Shown here: piece after piece, positions 22,098 through 32,045 of the stretch
Layout of the letters: every line of letters begins with the position of its first letter
How positions within the stretch are numbered: the stretch's first letter is position 1
Assembly (NCBI RefSeq): GCF_000735455.1
Contig: NZ_JMPS01000021.1
Span: 31,347-95,346 of the forward strand
From: Yokenella regensburgei ATCC 49455
GTDB lineage: Bacteria > Pseudomonadota > Gammaproteobacteria > Enterobacterales > Enterobacteriaceae
Length of the DNA stretch: 64,000 nt
Reading direction: 5' to 3'
Program-made: the position numbers and the translations under genes
Notes under the pieces: generated by a model
Told to the model about the DNA's origin: nothing
The model's input: the letters and a program-made list of their open reading frames with translations, nothing else
The model's database searches: none

Positions 22098-22658
22098 ATG
22101 AGCAAATCATTACAAAAGCCAGTCATTCTGAATGTTGAAACCGTCGCGCGCTCTCGGTTATTCAATGTCGAAAGTGTGGATCTGGAGTTCAGCAACGGCG
22201 TGCGCCGCGTATACGAGCGTATGCGCCCCTCCACCCGGGAAGCGGTAATGATTGTTCCCATTGTTGACGATCACCTGATCCTTATCCGTGAATATGCCGT
22301 CGGCACCGAATCTTACGAGCTGGGTTTCTCGAAAGGATTGATTGATCCGGGCGAAAACGTCTATGAGGCCGCGAACCGCGAGCTGAAAGAGGAAGTGGGG
22401 TTTGGTGCGAACAGCCTGACTTTTCTGAAGAAGCTCAGCATGGCACCCTCTTATTTCTCCAGCAAAATGAACATCGTGGTGGCGGAAGATTTATATCCGG
22501 AATCGCTGCCAGGCGATGAACCCGAGCCGCTGCCGCAGGAGCGTTGGCCGCTGGCGCATCTGATGGACCTACTGGAAGAGCCTGATTTCCACGAAGCACG
22601 CAACGTGAGTGCGCTGTTCCTGGTGCGTGAATGGTTGAAAGGACAGGGACGGCTGTAA
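22098..22658 (+). CDS. nudE: ADP compounds hydrolase NudE (Nudix)
   Basis: NudE hydrolyses ADP-ribose, NADH, Ap3A and related dinucleotides. The 186-residue protein, identical in length to E. coli NudE, has a complete Nudix box beginning GLIDPGENVYEAANRE and continuing LKEEVGF at about residues 82-104. It stands alone, divergent from igaA, and ends in a terminator shared with mrcA. Confidence 0.96.
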   Translation: MSKSLQKPVILNVETVARSRLFNVESVDLEFSNGVRRVYERMRPSTREAVMIVPIVDDHLILIREYAVGTESYELGFSKGLIDPGENVYEAANRELKEEVGFGANSLTFLKKLSMAPSYFSSKMNIVVAEDLYPESLPGDEPEPLPQERWPLAHLMDLLEEPDFHEARNVSALFLVREWLKGQGRL

Positions 22659-22675
22659 CGTTTCCCGACAGAAAG

Positions 22676-22702
22676 AAAAAAGGCGCCAGAGGCGCCTTTT
22701 TG
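22676..22702. terminator. bidirectional terminator between nudE and mrcA
   Basis: AAAAAGGCGCC/GGCGCCTTTTT with an AGA loop. It has A/T tracts on both sides and lies between convergent genes whose stop codons are 18 and 2 bases away. Confidence 0.95.
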
Positions 22703-22703
22703 T

Positions 22704-25256
22704 TTAGAACAGTTCGTGTGACTCACCATTATCAATAATGGTGGTCCCCACCTCGTGCACCGCCTGCTGCGTTGGCTGCGTGCCCTCGATGAAGTACTCG
22801 GCACGGCTGTTGCCGCCGTTGGCGAGCTGGCCGGTACTGCGGTCGATATTGATGGTGACGACGCCCGGCGGTGGCGTCAGTGGTTGCTGAGGAACGCCTG
22901 CCAGCACGGCTTTCATGAAATCATCCCATGCAGGCTGCGCGCTCTTGGCCCCGCCTTCGTAACCGGAAATCTGGTCCTTAATCGCACCAGATGCGGTTGT
23001 ACGGCCCAGGTCGCGGCGGTGATCGTCGAAACCAATCCACACCGACGTTACTACATCCGGGCCATACCCTGAGAACCACGCATCTTTCGAGCTGTTGGTG
23101 GTCCCGGTTTTACCCCCGATGTCATTACGCTGCAGGTCACGGCCCGCACGCCAGCCGGTACCCTGCCAGCCTGGTTCACCGAAGATGTTGGTGTTCAGCG
23201 CGCTCTTAATCAGGAATGCCAGCGGTGTGCCAATGACGTGCGGCGCATACTCCTGGCTGCCGGTCTGGGCGACGAGCGACTGGTTTGCCTGTTCCAGCTG
23301 CGGCATCGGGACGTTTGAATTCTGCGGCTCCTGAGAAATGGCAACGTCTTCGACGTCTTTGTTCTCGAGTACGTCAGATTTTGGCGTATCACCGTAGATC
23401 ACCGGCAGGTTGCAGCTCGGGCATGCGATTTTTGGTTTCGCTTCAAACAGAACGCCGCCCTGGTCATTTTCTATTTTGGCAATGTAGTACGGGTCAACAA
23501 GGAACCCACCGTTTGCCATAACCGAATACCCACGAGCCACCTGCAGCGGGGTAAACGAAGCCGAGCCCAGCGCCAGCGATTCGGTGTGCACGATGTTCTG
23601 TGCCGGGAAACCGAAGCGCTGCAGATATTCTGCGGCATAGTCAACGCCCATCGCGCGCATCGCGCGGACCATCACCACGTTTTTCGATTGACCCAGACCC
23701 TGACGTAAACGAATAGGGCCTGCGTATTGCGCCGGGGAGTTCTTCGGTCGCCAGTCAGAACCCGCACCGGCATCCCAGCGAGAGATAGGCACGTCGTTCA
23801 GGATGCTGGCGAGCGTCAGACCTTTGTCCATAGCGGCGGTATAGAGGAATGGTTTGATGTTGGAACCGACCTGGCGCAGCGCCTGGGTAGCACGGTTAAA
23901 CTTGCTCTGGTTGAAGTCAAAACCGCCCACCAGTGCGATGATGGCACCGTTCTGCGGATTGATGGAGACCAGCGCTGAGTTCACATCAGGAACCTGGGAG
24001 AGCCACCAGGCGTCGCCCACGCGGCGAACCCACACCTGCTGACCGGCCTGCACGACATCGGTCACTTTACGCGGCGTTGCCCCCTGCAGGGTATCGGAAC
24101 GGTACGGACGCGCCCAGCGCATGCCGTCCATTTTGAGCGAGACGGAAGTACCGTCTGACAGCATCGCGGTGGCTTCCTGCGGGTTTGCGGCGGTGATCAC
24201 GGCCGCAGCCAGCGGGCCATAGCTCGGTAAACTCTTCAGCGAATCGGTGATTTGTTTGCTGCCCCACGGCGTTTCACCCACTTTCCACAGCACATTGGAA
24301 GGGCCCCGATAGCCGTGGCGCATATCGTAATCCATCACGTTTTTACGCACCGCATCCTGCGCCGCAAGCTGCGATTTACGGGTGATGGTGGTGTAAACAC
24401 GATAGCCGTCTTCATAGGCCTGTTCGCCGTAGCGACCAACCAGATCCTGGCGCACCATTTCTGTCAGGTACGGCGCGGAGAAGGCGATTTCTGGTGCATG
24501 GTAGCGTGCATCAATCGGCTGACGAATGGCTTCGTCGTACTGCGTCTGCGTGATGTAGCCTTCGCTCTGCATACGCGACAGCACCACGTTGCGGCGGGCG
24601 GTTGCGCGATCCATGGAGTACAGCGGGTTAAAGGTTGACGGTGCCTTTGGCAGACCGGCAATCACCGCCATTTCGCTGAGCGTTAGCTGATCGACCGTTT
24701 TACCGAAGTAAACCTGTGCGGCTGCCCCCACGCCGTAAGCGCGGTAGCCGAGGTAGATCTTGTTCAGGTACAGCTCAAGGATTTCATCTTTATTCAACAG
24801 CTGCTCGATGCGGATCGCGAGGAAGGCCTCTTTGATCTTACGCATCAGGGTCTTTTCCGGGCTCAGGAAGAAGTTACGCGCCAGCTGCTGGGTAATGGTG
24901 CTGGCACCCTGAGAGGCGTGACCGGAGAACAGCGCGACGCTTGCCGCACGGAAGATCCCCACCGGATCGACGCCGTGATGCTCGTAGAAGCGGCTGTCTT
25001 CGGTAGCAATAAAGGCCTTCACCAGCTGCGGGGGCATCTGGTTCAGGGTGACAGGAATGCGTCGCTTCTCGCCGTACTGAGCAATTAGCTCACCGTCGGC
25101 GCTGTATACCTGCATCGGGATCTGCAGACGCACGTCCTTGAGCGTGGCAACGTCAGGGAGTTGCGGCTCAATATACTTGTAGAGGCCATAAATCGAGCCT
25201 GCTCCCAGCAGAATGCAACAGACTGCAAGGATCAATAAATACTTTACGAACTTCAC
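22704..25256 (-). CDS. mrcA: penicillin-binding protein 1A (bifunctional transglycosylase/transpeptidase)
   Basis: PBP1A polymerises and cross-links peptidoglycan at the inner membrane. The 850-residue product has a membrane anchor at about residues 6-27, the GT51 domain with catalytic ATEDSRFYEHHG and ASTITQQLARN, and a transpeptidase domain with SxxK (SNIK), SKN and KTGT motifs. I use the GTG start at 25256 (VKFVKYL, read as Met), which gives exactly the E. coli length. An in-frame ATG eight codons upstream (25280) is possible and would give 858 residues. It is divergent from hofM. Confidence 0.95.
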   Translation of the reverse strand: MKFVKYLLILAVCCILLGAGSIYGLYKYIEPQLPDVATLKDVRLQIPMQVYSADGELIAQYGEKRRIPVTLNQMPPQLVKAFIATEDSRFYEHHGVDPVGIFRAASVALFSGHASQGASTITQQLARNFFLSPEKTLMRKIKEAFLAIRIEQLLNKDEILELYLNKIYLGYRAYGVGAAAQVYFGKTVDQLTLSEMAVIAGLPKAPSTFNPLYSMDRATARRNVVLSRMQSEGYITQTQYDEAIRQPIDARYHAPEIAFSAPYLTEMVRQDLVGRYGEQAYEDGYRVYTTITRKSQLAAQDAVRKNVMDYDMRHGYRGPSNVLWKVGETPWGSKQITDSLKSLPSYGPLAAAVITAANPQEATAMLSDGTSVSLKMDGMRWARPYRSDTLQGATPRKVTDVVQAGQQVWVRRVGDAWWLSQVPDVNSALVSINPQNGAIIALVGGFDFNQSKFNRATQALRQVGSNIKPFLYTAAMDKGLTLASILNDVPISRWDAGAGSDWRPKNSPAQYAGPIRLRQGLGQSKNVVMVRAMRAMGVDYAAEYLQRFGFPAQNIVHTESLALGSASFTPLQVARGYSVMANGGFLVDPYYIAKIENDQGGVLFEAKPKIACPSCNLPVIYGDTPKSDVLENKDVEDVAISQEPQNSNVPMPQLEQANQSLVAQTGSQEYAPHVIGTPLAFLIKSALNTNIFGEPGWQGTGWRAGRDLQRNDIGGKTGTTNSSKDAWFSGYGPDVVTSVWIGFDDHRRDLGRTTASGAIKDQISGYEGGAKSAQPAWDDFMKAVLAGVPQQPLTPPPGVVTINIDRSTGQLANGGNSRAEYFIEGTQPTQQAVHEVGTTIIDNGESHELF

Positions 25257-25375
25257 CGGAGATTTCCCATTTAGTGTCATTTGGGCAGTTTATAAACAAA
25301 CGCGCGGTAGTATAAAGGCAAGCCTGATGCATTGATATAGCCGCAAATGTTACGGCTGATAAGGAGATCGGAAAT

Positions 25376-26125
25376 ATGGCATTCAGGTGCTGGCAGGTTG
25401 GTGTGCATATTCAGGAGCACCACGTCGCGATTGTGGCACTCTCGCAGGAGAAGATGGGGTGGGCATTGCGGCGCTGGTGGTGGATTTCGCTGCGAGAGGG
25501 TAAGACCCTGGTAGAGACGCTGCGCGGCTGGCGTCGTGAACTCCCGTATTGGCATAACGTGGCCATGGCGTTTCCCGCCAATCGAACGCTGCAAAAGCGT
25601 GTCCCTCAACCTTCGGCAGCACTGCGTGAGACTGAGCGCGAACAGTGGATGGCGCATGCTGTTGCACAGCGTCTGGAAATGGCGCCTGAAGACCTCTGCT
25701 TTGACTACAAACTTGCCGAGCCTGCCGGTGAATACTGCGTGACGGCCGTGCGGCGCCGCGAGGTCGAAGCACTTCGCCAGACCGCGCGCTCCCTGAACCT
25801 ACAGCTTTCTGTTGTTTCACCAGATGCCAGTGCGCTGCAGAATTTCTTTCCTTTTTTATCGGCGCAGGAGCCGTGCATCATCTGGCAGGGGGAGGAACAC
25901 TGGCTGTGGGCAACCCGCGAGGCCTGGGGAACCACGCCGCGAGCCCAATCCACGTCCGTCTCGAGCTTACTGGAGCATATCCCGGGGCAACCCGCGAGTG
26001 CCGCGTTGTGCTCCTCGGAAAGCGGGCAGTTCGATCCATGGACCCTCCTGAGTCAACAACAGCCGCCGCTACCCGCCTGCCGCACGCCGTTTGCCGTCGC
26101 CATTGCGCTGGCGCTGGGAGTGTGA
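25376..26125 (+). CDS. hofM: PilM-like DNA-utilisation protein HofM
   Basis: A 249-residue protein of the HofM family, the enteric counterpart of PilM, the actin-like cytoplasmic protein of type IV pilus and competence machines. It begins MAFRCWQVGVHIQEHHVAIVAL. E. coli hof genes are needed for use of extracellular DNA as a carbon source. It is first in hofMNOPQ, with gaps of two bases or overlaps throughout, and is divergent from mrcA (as pilM is from ponA in pseudomonads). The sequence is less conserved than that of neighbouring genes. Confidence 0.88.
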   Translation: MAFRCWQVGVHIQEHHVAIVALSQEKMGWALRRWWWISLREGKTLVETLRGWRRELPYWHNVAMAFPANRTLQKRVPQPSAALRETEREQWMAHAVAQRLEMAPEDLCFDYKLAEPAGEYCVTAVRRREVEALRQTARSLNLQLSVVSPDASALQNFFPFLSAQEPCIIWQGEEHWLWATREAWGTTPRAQSTSVSSLLEHIPGQPASAALCSSESGQFDPWTLLSQQQPPLPACRTPFAVAIALALGV

Positions 26126-26127
26126 GC

Positions 26128-26655
26128 ATGACAGTTGTGAATTTTCTCCCCTGGCGTGAAAACCAGCGACAACAGTGCCTGCGTCTGTGGGGACTTCTCT
26201 TTGGCGGTACCGTACTGGTCACGATATTGCTGTGGTTCGCGCTGGGTGTTGAACAGAGAACCCTGCTCGCTGTTACCCATGTTCACAAAGCCTCGCAGGC
26301 TCTGCTTACAAAGGCGCTAACGCAGCGTGAGGCAGAACTCCGGCTTGGGTTGAAAAAACAAGAAGTACACCAGCACCTGCAATGGCGCAGGGAACAGACC
26401 CGGGCGTGGCAACAGCGGTTTTTGGTCATTGCGGAACGCTGCCCGCAGCCGGTATGGCTCACGGAAATAGACTGGCAAAAGGGCCGCCTGATCCTCGACG
26501 GCTTTAGCGTGAGCTTCCCCGCATTGGCCTCACTCACGTCTGCCTTACGGGATATTCCTGGCCTCTCAGCGGCGACCATGGGGAAAACCCACAGGGATAA
26601 TACCCGCTGGCAGTTTCGACTGCATATGGAGGGGAAGGATGAGAGCTCTCACTGA
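26128..26655 (+). CDS. hofN: PilN-like protein HofN
   Basis: A 175-residue bitopic inner-membrane protein: short cytoplasmic N-terminus with the PilN-type NFLPWRE motif (residues 4-10), a membrane helix at about 21-40, then a periplasmic coiled-coil-like domain. The NFLPWR segment is where PilN docks PilM, so HofN probably binds HofM. The start is the ATG at 26128, two bases after the hofM stop. The 3' end overlaps hofO by 17 bases. Confidence 0.88.
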   Translation: MTVVNFLPWRENQRQQCLRLWGLLFGGTVLVTILLWFALGVEQRTLLAVTHVHKASQALLTKALTQREAELRLGLKKQEVHQHLQWRREQTRAWQQRFLVIAERCPQPVWLTEIDWQKGRLILDGFSVSFPALASLTSALRDIPGLSAATMGKTHRDNTRWQFRLHMEGKDESSH

Positions 26656-27079
26656 GCGCTGGTGCGCGCTGTCGATGAAAGCACGTTTCTCGCTTTGGCT
26701 GATTTTTACTTTCGTTCTGTTATCGCTCATTGGGATTATCCGGCGGGATGTCCCCTCTTTTAGTTCGGCGAGTCCACAGATAGCCGAACGGTGGCGGGGG
26801 CTTCGTCAGCTGCAGACGCAACCGGCAATACCGTTAGTGCAAACACCTGTACTCGCCTTCACGCCGCTTGAATATCAATTTGCCGGTACTCAACTGGTGG
26901 ACTGGCAGCCGGAGGGCTCCGGTGGGGAGATGGTGCTTGATACGCACTGGCAGCAGATTGCAGAGATCTTCGCTCTTTTGGGTACACAGAATATGTCGGT
27001 GAGGGCGTTTAACCTGAAACCCTTCGCTAAAGCATTGCGCCTGACGCTGCAGCTGGAACACATCAATGACACCCGCTAA
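26639..27079 (+). CDS. hofO: PilO-like protein HofO
   Basis: A 146-residue small inner-membrane protein in the PilO position of the cluster. One membrane helix is seen at about residues 17-34 (FSLWLIFTFVLLSLIGII), followed by a periplasmic domain. The length equals E. coli HofO. The start overlaps the hofN end by 17 bases and its own end overlaps hofP by 14, indicating translational coupling. Confidence 0.87.
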   Translation: MRALTERWCALSMKARFSLWLIFTFVLLSLIGIIRRDVPSFSSASPQIAERWRGLRQLQTQPAIPLVQTPVLAFTPLEYQFAGTQLVDWQPEGSGGEMVLDTHWQQIAEIFALLGTQNMSVRAFNLKPFAKALRLTLQLEHINDTR

Positions 27080-27464
27080 CCGGCTGCTCATGGTGTTGCT
27101 GTTGCCAGCACTTCTTGGGATGCGCGATCCGTTCATGCCGCCGGAGGATAAATGTCAGTCAGAACAGCTCACACAGTGGCGCTATCAGGGGGTTGTCATG
27201 AACATGCAGCGTGCTTTAGCACTACTACGTGACGGAGATAACAAATGGCACCGCGTTGCGGTGGACGACCTTCTTGCGCCTGGCTGGCGGGTGCTGCGCT
27301 TTGATGCCGGAGAGCTTGAGGTGAAAACGGGTCCCGGGTGCGAACCTGAGCGCTGGGCCTGGAACAGAAAAAAGGAGAATAACAATGAGATGGATAACGC
27401 TGCTGCTGGCGGTTCTGATGTTCCGGGCGCAGGCAGAACAAAAGGTGACGCTGGTGGTGGATGA
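27066..27464 (+). CDS. hofP: PilP-like protein HofP
   Basis: A 132-residue exported protein with a hydrophobic N-terminus (residues about 6-18) followed by the PilP-like RDPF motif and a small beta-rich domain (QWRYQGVV, then a WHRV segment). The last 27 codons overlap the start of hofQ in another frame by 80 bases; that tail is low-complexity and probably constrained by HofQ. E. coli HofP also runs into hofQ. In type IV pili PilP links the inner-membrane PilNO complex to the secretin. Confidence 0.82.
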   Translation: MTPANRLLMVLLLPALLGMRDPFMPPEDKCQSEQLTQWRYQGVVMNMQRALALLRDGDNKWHRVAVDDLLAPGWRVLRFDAGELEVKTGPGCEPERWAWNRKKENNNEMDNAAAGGSDVPGAGRTKGDAGGG

Positions 27465-28614
27465 GGTACCGGTTGTTCAGGTACTGCAGAGCCTGGCGGC
27501 GCTGGAGTCACGAAACCTGGTGGTAGGGCCTGACGTCAGCGGTACTATCTCGCTACAGCTTAATGAGGTCCCCTGGAAGCAGGCGCTGCAGACGGTGGTG
27601 AATAGTGCTTCACTGGTGACCTCACAGGAGGGACGTGTACTGTTTGTTCATTCCCGGGCCTGGCAAAAAGAGAGGCAGACGCTGCGTGAGGCGGAACGAG
27701 AAAAACAGCAGCAAGCTTTGCCGCTGCTCGGCAAAAGTGTGCCGCTGCACTATGCGGATGCCGAAGCGTTGTTGAAAGCCGGGGAAAAACTGTTGTCACC
27801 CCGTGGGAACCTGACCATCGACAAACGAACCAACCGCATTTTGATTCGTGATGATAACCCGCATATTTCTGATTTTGAGCGCTGGGTAGCTGAAATGGAT
27901 ATCCCGGTCGGGCAGGTGGAGTTGATGGCCTACATCGTTACCATCAACGAGAAGAGCCTGCGCGAGCTTGGTGTGAAATGGACGCTGGCGGATGCCGAAG
28001 GTGCCGTCGGCAGCGGCCAACTGACCACGCTCAGCAGCGATTTGTCCGTTGCCAGTGCCAGCACCCGCGCGGGATTTAACATTGGGCGCATTAATGGTCG
28101 CCTGCTTGAGCTGGAGCTCTCGGCGCTGGAGCAAAAGCAAAAAGTCGATATCATTGCCAGCCCCCGACTGCTCGCATCTCACCTGCAGCCCGCCAGTATC
28201 AAGCAGGGCAGCGAGATCCCTTATCAGGTTTCCAGCGGCGAAAGCGGTGCGACCTCTGTCGAATTTAAAGAAGCGGTGTTGGGAATGGAAGTGACCCCCA
28301 CGGTGCTACAGAACCAGCGAGTCCGTCTGAAATTGCGCATTAGTGAGAATATGCCTGGGCAGGTTTTGCAGCAGTCTGACGGTGAGGTACTTACCATCGA
28401 CAAGCAGGAGATTGAAACTCAGGTTGAAGTTAAGAGCGGAGAAACGCTGGCGCTGGGGGGAATTTTTTCACAAAAAAATAAATCAGCGCGCGACGCTATT
28501 CCTTTTCTGGGGGCCATTCCCGGTATAGGTCAGTTATTCCGCCATGACGGGAAGGATAACGAACGACGTGAACTGGTGGTATTCATCACGCCGCGTATTA
28601 TTTCTGTACAGTAA
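27385..28614 (+). CDS. hofQ: secretin HofQ (PilQ-like)
   Basis: A 409-residue outer-membrane secretin that would form the DNA-uptake pore. It has a signal peptide (MRWITLLLAVLMFRAQA), an N0/STN-like domain (about 20-90), an N1 domain around 115-180 and the secretin domain from about 200, with the conserved GxxPxLGxIPxxGxLF pattern near the end (PFLGAIPGIGQLF). It lacks the AMIN repeats of full-length PilQ, as does E. coli HofQ (about 412 residues). The gene starts inside hofP. The Haemophilus homologue ComE is required for natural transformation; in enterics the role is nutrition from DNA. Confidence 0.92.
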   Translation: MRWITLLLAVLMFRAQAEQKVTLVVDEVPVVQVLQSLAALESRNLVVGPDVSGTISLQLNEVPWKQALQTVVNSASLVTSQEGRVLFVHSRAWQKERQTLREAEREKQQQALPLLGKSVPLHYADAEALLKAGEKLLSPRGNLTIDKRTNRILIRDDNPHISDFERWVAEMDIPVGQVELMAYIVTINEKSLRELGVKWTLADAEGAVGSGQLTTLSSDLSVASASTRAGFNIGRINGRLLELELSALEQKQKVDIIASPRLLASHLQPASIKQGSEIPYQVSSGESGATSVEFKEAVLGMEVTPTVLQNQRVRLKLRISENMPGQVLQQSDGEVLTIDKQEIETQVEVKSGETLALGGIFSQKNKSARDAIPFLGAIPGIGQLFRHDGKDNERRELVVFITPRIISVQ

Positions 28615-28762
28615 TCGCTTCTTACCGCTGGGTTTTTTACGCTGAACACGTTTCAGGTGTTTGACGCGAGGGAGGATTTAGCATACAAGGAGTACCGATT
28701 TGAGAGTCAGTAGCGTGCTTACTACCAAAATGGGTCCGCCAGAGGCCCGGCGATCTTTACTG

Positions 28763-28792
28763 TTGCCAAACACGCTGGAGTATTGAGATAAT
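28763..28792 (+). promoter_or_regulatory. candidate sigma-70 promoter for aroK
   Basis: TTGCCA and GATAAT are separated by 18 bases, about 115 bases before the aroK start, in an otherwise non-coding 291-base gap after hofQ. The spacing and hexamers fit a sigma-70 promoter. Confidence 0.55.
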
Positions 28793-28905
28793 TTTTAGTC
28801 TGACTCTCGCTCTATCGCATATGAGGTTTCAGTTCATGTCCTGCGGCGCCGCTGAAAGGCGACGTGGGTTTACCATTAACGAATAGTCTTAGTAGTACCG
28901 AAAAA

Positions 28906-29427
28906 ATGGCAGAGAAACGCAATATCTTTCTGGTTGGGCCTATGGGTGCCGGCAAAAGCACTATTGGGCGCCAGTTAGCCCAACAACTCAGCATGGAATT
29001 TTACGATTCTGATCAAGAGATTGAGAAACGTACTGGTGCAGATGTAGGCTGGGTCTTTGACGTCGAAGGCGAAGAAGGTTTCCGCGATCGTGAAGAAAAG
29101 ATCATCAACGAACTCACGGAAAAGCAGGGTATTGTGCTGGCTACTGGCGGCGGCTCTGTAAAATCCCGGGAAACTCGCAATCGCCTTTCTGCGCGCGGTG
29201 TCGTGGTGTATCTGGAAACCACAATCGAAAAACAGCTGGCTCGTACCCAACGTGACAAAAAACGTCCTCTGCTGCAGGTAGAGACACCGCCGCGTGAAGT
29301 GCTGGAAGCATTGGCTGGCGAACGCAATCCGCTGTATGAGGAAATTGCAGACGTCACCATTCGCACCGACGATCAAAGCGCGAAAGTCGTCGCAAACCAG
29401 ATTATTCATATGCTGGAAAGCAACTGA
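28906..29427 (+). CDS. aroK: shikimate kinase I
   Basis: Phosphorylates shikimate in the common aromatic pathway. The protein has 173 residues, as in E. coli. P-loop GPMGAGKST at residues 11-19, the Asp-Arg substrate region ([11 protein letters not shown], and FRDREE), and the TGGGSV loop are all present. The ATG at 28906 matches E. coli; the frame is open 42 bases further upstream but without support. It heads the aroK-aroB-damX-dam-rpe-gph-trpS series. Confidence 0.96.
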   Translation: MAEKRNIFLVGPMGAGKSTIGRQLAQQLSMEFYDSDQEIEKRTGADVGWVFDVEGEEGFRDREEKIINELTEKQGIVLATGGGSVKSRETRNRLSARGVVVYLETTIEKQLARTQRDKKRPLLQVETPPREVLEALAGERNPLYEEIADVTIRTDDQSAKVVANQIIHMLESN

Positions 29428-29488
29428 TTCTGGATAACCAGAACACCGGCGTTTAAGCGACATTAAGCTAATAAGGTGGATGCGCGTT

Positions 29489-30583
29489 ATGGAGAGACTC
29501 ACAGTCACTCTCGGGGAACGTAGTTACCCGATCACCATCGCGGCGGGTTTGTTCAATGAGCCCGCGTCTTTCTGGCCGCTGAAATCAGGTGACCAGGTCA
29601 TGTTGGTGACCAACGAGACGCTGGCGCCGCTGTATCTGGAAAAAGTGCGCTCCGTTCTGGAGCAGGCCGGAGTGAAGGTTGACAGCGTCATCCTTCCTGA
29701 CGGCGAACAGCACAAAAGCCTGGCGGTGATGGATACCGTTTTCACTGCCTTGCTACAAAAACCGCATGGTCGCGATACGACGCTGGTTGCCCTTGGTGGC
29801 GGCGTGGTGGGCGATCTGACCGGTTTTGCCGCCGCCAGCTATCAGCGTGGTGTGCGTTTTATTCAGGTGCCCACGACGCTGCTCTCGCAGGTCGACTCCT
29901 CCGTTGGCGGTAAAACTGCCGTCAATCATCCTCTTGGCAAAAACATGATCGGTGCATTCTGGCAGCCCGCCTCCGTGGTGGTAGACCTGGATTGCCTGAA
30001 AACTTTGCCTGCCCGTGAGCTCTCATCGGGTCTTGCTGAAGTCATTAAGTACGGCATCATTCTGGATGGCGAGTTCTTTAGCTGGCTTGAGCAGAACATC
30101 GATGCGCTGATGGCGCTGGATGAAAAAGCGATGGCGTATTGCATCCGCCGTTGTTGTGAGCTGAAAGCCGAAGTTGTGGCCGCCGACGAGCGCGAATCCG
30201 GCTTACGTGCTTTACTGAATCTTGGACATACGTTTGGTCATGCCATTGAAGCCGAAATGGGTTACGGCAACTGGCTTCACGGCGAAGCCGTGGCGGCTGG
30301 GATGGTGATGGCGGCGCATGCATCTGAACGTTTAGGGCAGTTTGCTGCCAAAGATACACAGCGCATTATTGCGCTGCTCAAGCGGGCAGGGCTTCCGGTA
30401 ACGGGGCCACGGGAAATGTCTGCTGATTCTTATCTGCCTCATATGATGCGTGATAAGAAAGTTTTAGCTGGTGAGCTACGCTTAGTGCTGCCGCTGGCGA
30501 TAGGGAAGAGCGAAGTTCGCGGCGGAGTGTCGCATGAAGTGGTTCTTGAAGCGATTGCTGATACTCAGCAGGAGCAACAATAA
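29489..30583 (+). CDS. aroB: 3-dehydroquinate synthase
   Basis: Second step of the shikimate pathway, an NAD- and divalent-metal-dependent cyclisation of DAHP. With 364 residues it is close to the E. coli length of 362. Visible motifs include [19 protein letters not shown] (NAD site), and metal ligands in the [20 protein letters not shown] and WLHGEAVA segments. The ATG at 29489 is chosen because AAGGTGG lies 9-15 bases upstream; an ATG at 29480 sits directly on that site. Confidence 0.97.
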   Translation: MERLTVTLGERSYPITIAAGLFNEPASFWPLKSGDQVMLVTNETLAPLYLEKVRSVLEQAGVKVDSVILPDGEQHKSLAVMDTVFTALLQKPHGRDTTLVALGGGVVGDLTGFAAASYQRGVRFIQVPTTLLSQVDSSVGGKTAVNHPLGKNMIGAFWQPASVVVDLDCLKTLPARELSSGLAEVIKYGIILDGEFFSWLEQNIDALMALDEKAMAYCIRRCCELKAEVVAADERESGLRALLNLGHTFGHAIEAEMGYGNWLHGEAVAAGMVMAAHASERLGQFAAKDTQRIIALLKRAGLPVTGPREMSADSYLPHMMRDKKVLAGELRLVLPLAIGKSEVRGGVSHEVVLEAIADTQQEQQ

Positions 30584-30668
30584 GAAAGGTCAGTCCGCGT
30601 TGATGCGGCAGTATAACTTCAGGTGACGTGCAATTGTCGTTGGCATAAGCCTTTTAGTGGGGTGTTAA

Positions 30669-31964
30669 ATGGATGAATATAAACCAGAAGACGAGCTGAA
30701 ACCCGATCCCAGCGATCGTCGTGCTGGTCGCTCACGTCAATCTTCCGATCGTGAAAACGAGCCACAGATCAATTTTGATGAGCTGGATCTCGATGCTGAA
30801 GAACGTCGCCCGACGCGCACCCGCAACGCGCGTGACGATGAAGAAGAAGAGTACGAGTCGGACGATGAGTCCGAAGCGCCGGTTGAACGCCGCCCGCGTA
30901 AACGTAAAAGTGCTGCTTCCGGTAAACCGGCTTCTCGTCAATATATGATGATGGGGCTTGGCATCCTGGTACTGCTGCTGCTGATCGTCGGTATCGGTTC
31001 TGCGCTGAAAGCGCCGTCCTCGCCGTCGACTGAACAACAAACCGCATCTTCTGAACGTAGCATTGACCTTTCTGGTAATGCCAGCGAGCAAACCAACGGT
31101 GCGCAGCCAGCACCGGGTGCAGCTGCAGGCCAGACAGCGGCGAATAACGAACCTCAGGGTGTGACGGTACCGCCTATCTCTTCTACCCCAACCCAGGGCC
31201 AGGCAACGACAGCTCCGGAAGGTCAGCAGCGCGTTGAAGTTCAGGGCGACCTGAATAATGCGCTGACGCAGCAGCAGGGTCAGGTTGATAATGCCGTGGT
31301 GAACTCCACTCTGCCGACCGAACCGGCTACCGTTGCTCCGGTACGTAACGGTGCCGCTGGCGCTGCTACGACGGCTCCGCGTCAGGTTGCGACTACGGAA
31401 ACCGCACCGCGTCAGGCCACTCCTGCTCCGCGTCCGGAACGTAAGCACACCGTGATTGAATCTAAACCGCAGACTGTTGCTAAAGCACCGGTCAGCGAGC
31501 CGAAAGCGGTGACTCAGCCAAAACGCACAGAAACCGTTGCGACACCAGCGCCAGAAAAAGCGCCAGTGACCGCCACTCCAGCTAAGCCTGCGGCGACCAC
31601 TACCGCACCGGCTGCGACGGCTACCGCTTCTGCTGCCGCCCCGAGCGCAGCGGCTGCATCTTCTGCCGGAAAATCGGCGGGTGACGTGGGCGCACTGAAG
31701 ACCGCTCCAGCCAGTCACTATACGCTCCAGTTAAGCAGCTCCTCTAACTACGACAACCTGAACGGTTGGGCGAAGAAAGAGAACCTGAAAAACTACGTGG
31801 TGTATCAGACAACGCGTAACGGTCAACCGTGGTACGTGCTGGTCAGTGGTGTTTACGCATCGAAAGATGACGCGAAGCGTGCAGTTGCCACGCTGCCTGC
31901 AGATGTACAGGCGAAAAACCCTTGGGCAAAACCACTTCATCAGGTCCAGACGGATCTGAAGTAA
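30669..31964 (+). CDS. damX: cell-division SPOR protein DamX
   Basis: DamX is an inner-membrane division protein that localises to the septum. In 431 residues it has an acidic/basic cytoplasmic N-terminus (1-91), one membrane helix at 92-113 ([20 protein letters not shown]), a long Ala/Thr/Pro/Gln-rich periplasmic linker and a C-terminal SPOR domain (about 345-420, [17 protein letters not shown] onward) that binds denuded glycan strands. It follows aroB by 85 bases. Linker composition explains the long antisense frame that is also open here. Confidence 0.95.
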   Translation: MDEYKPEDELKPDPSDRRAGRSRQSSDRENEPQINFDELDLDAEERRPTRTRNARDDEEEEYESDDESEAPVERRPRKRKSAASGKPASRQYMMMGLGILVLLLLIVGIGSALKAPSSPSTEQQTASSERSIDLSGNASEQTNGAQPAPGAAAGQTAANNEPQGVTVPPISSTPTQGQATTAPEGQQRVEVQGDLNNALTQQQGQVDNAVVNSTLPTEPATVAPVRNGAAGAATTAPRQVATTETAPRQATPAPRPERKHTVIESKPQTVAKAPVSEPKAVTQPKRTETVATPAPEKAPVTATPAKPAATTTAPAATATASAAAPSAAAASSAGKSAGDVGALKTAPASHYTLQLSSSSNYDNLNGWAKKENLKNYVVYQTTRNGQPWYVLVSGVYASKDDAKRAVATLPADVQAKNPWAKPLHQVQTDLK

Positions 31965-32045
31965 TGCCTGGGCAAATTGCCTCGAGCGCAGGATGCTGTC
32001 GGAGCCATTCTCCACAGCCGGAGAACGTGTAAGTAGTCAGACAGT

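Noticed and set aside
30732..31718. 328-codon Arg/Ser/Cys-rich frame on the minus strand inside damX
   Set aside because: Produced by the Ala/Thr/Pro/Gln-rich linker of DamX read in reverse.
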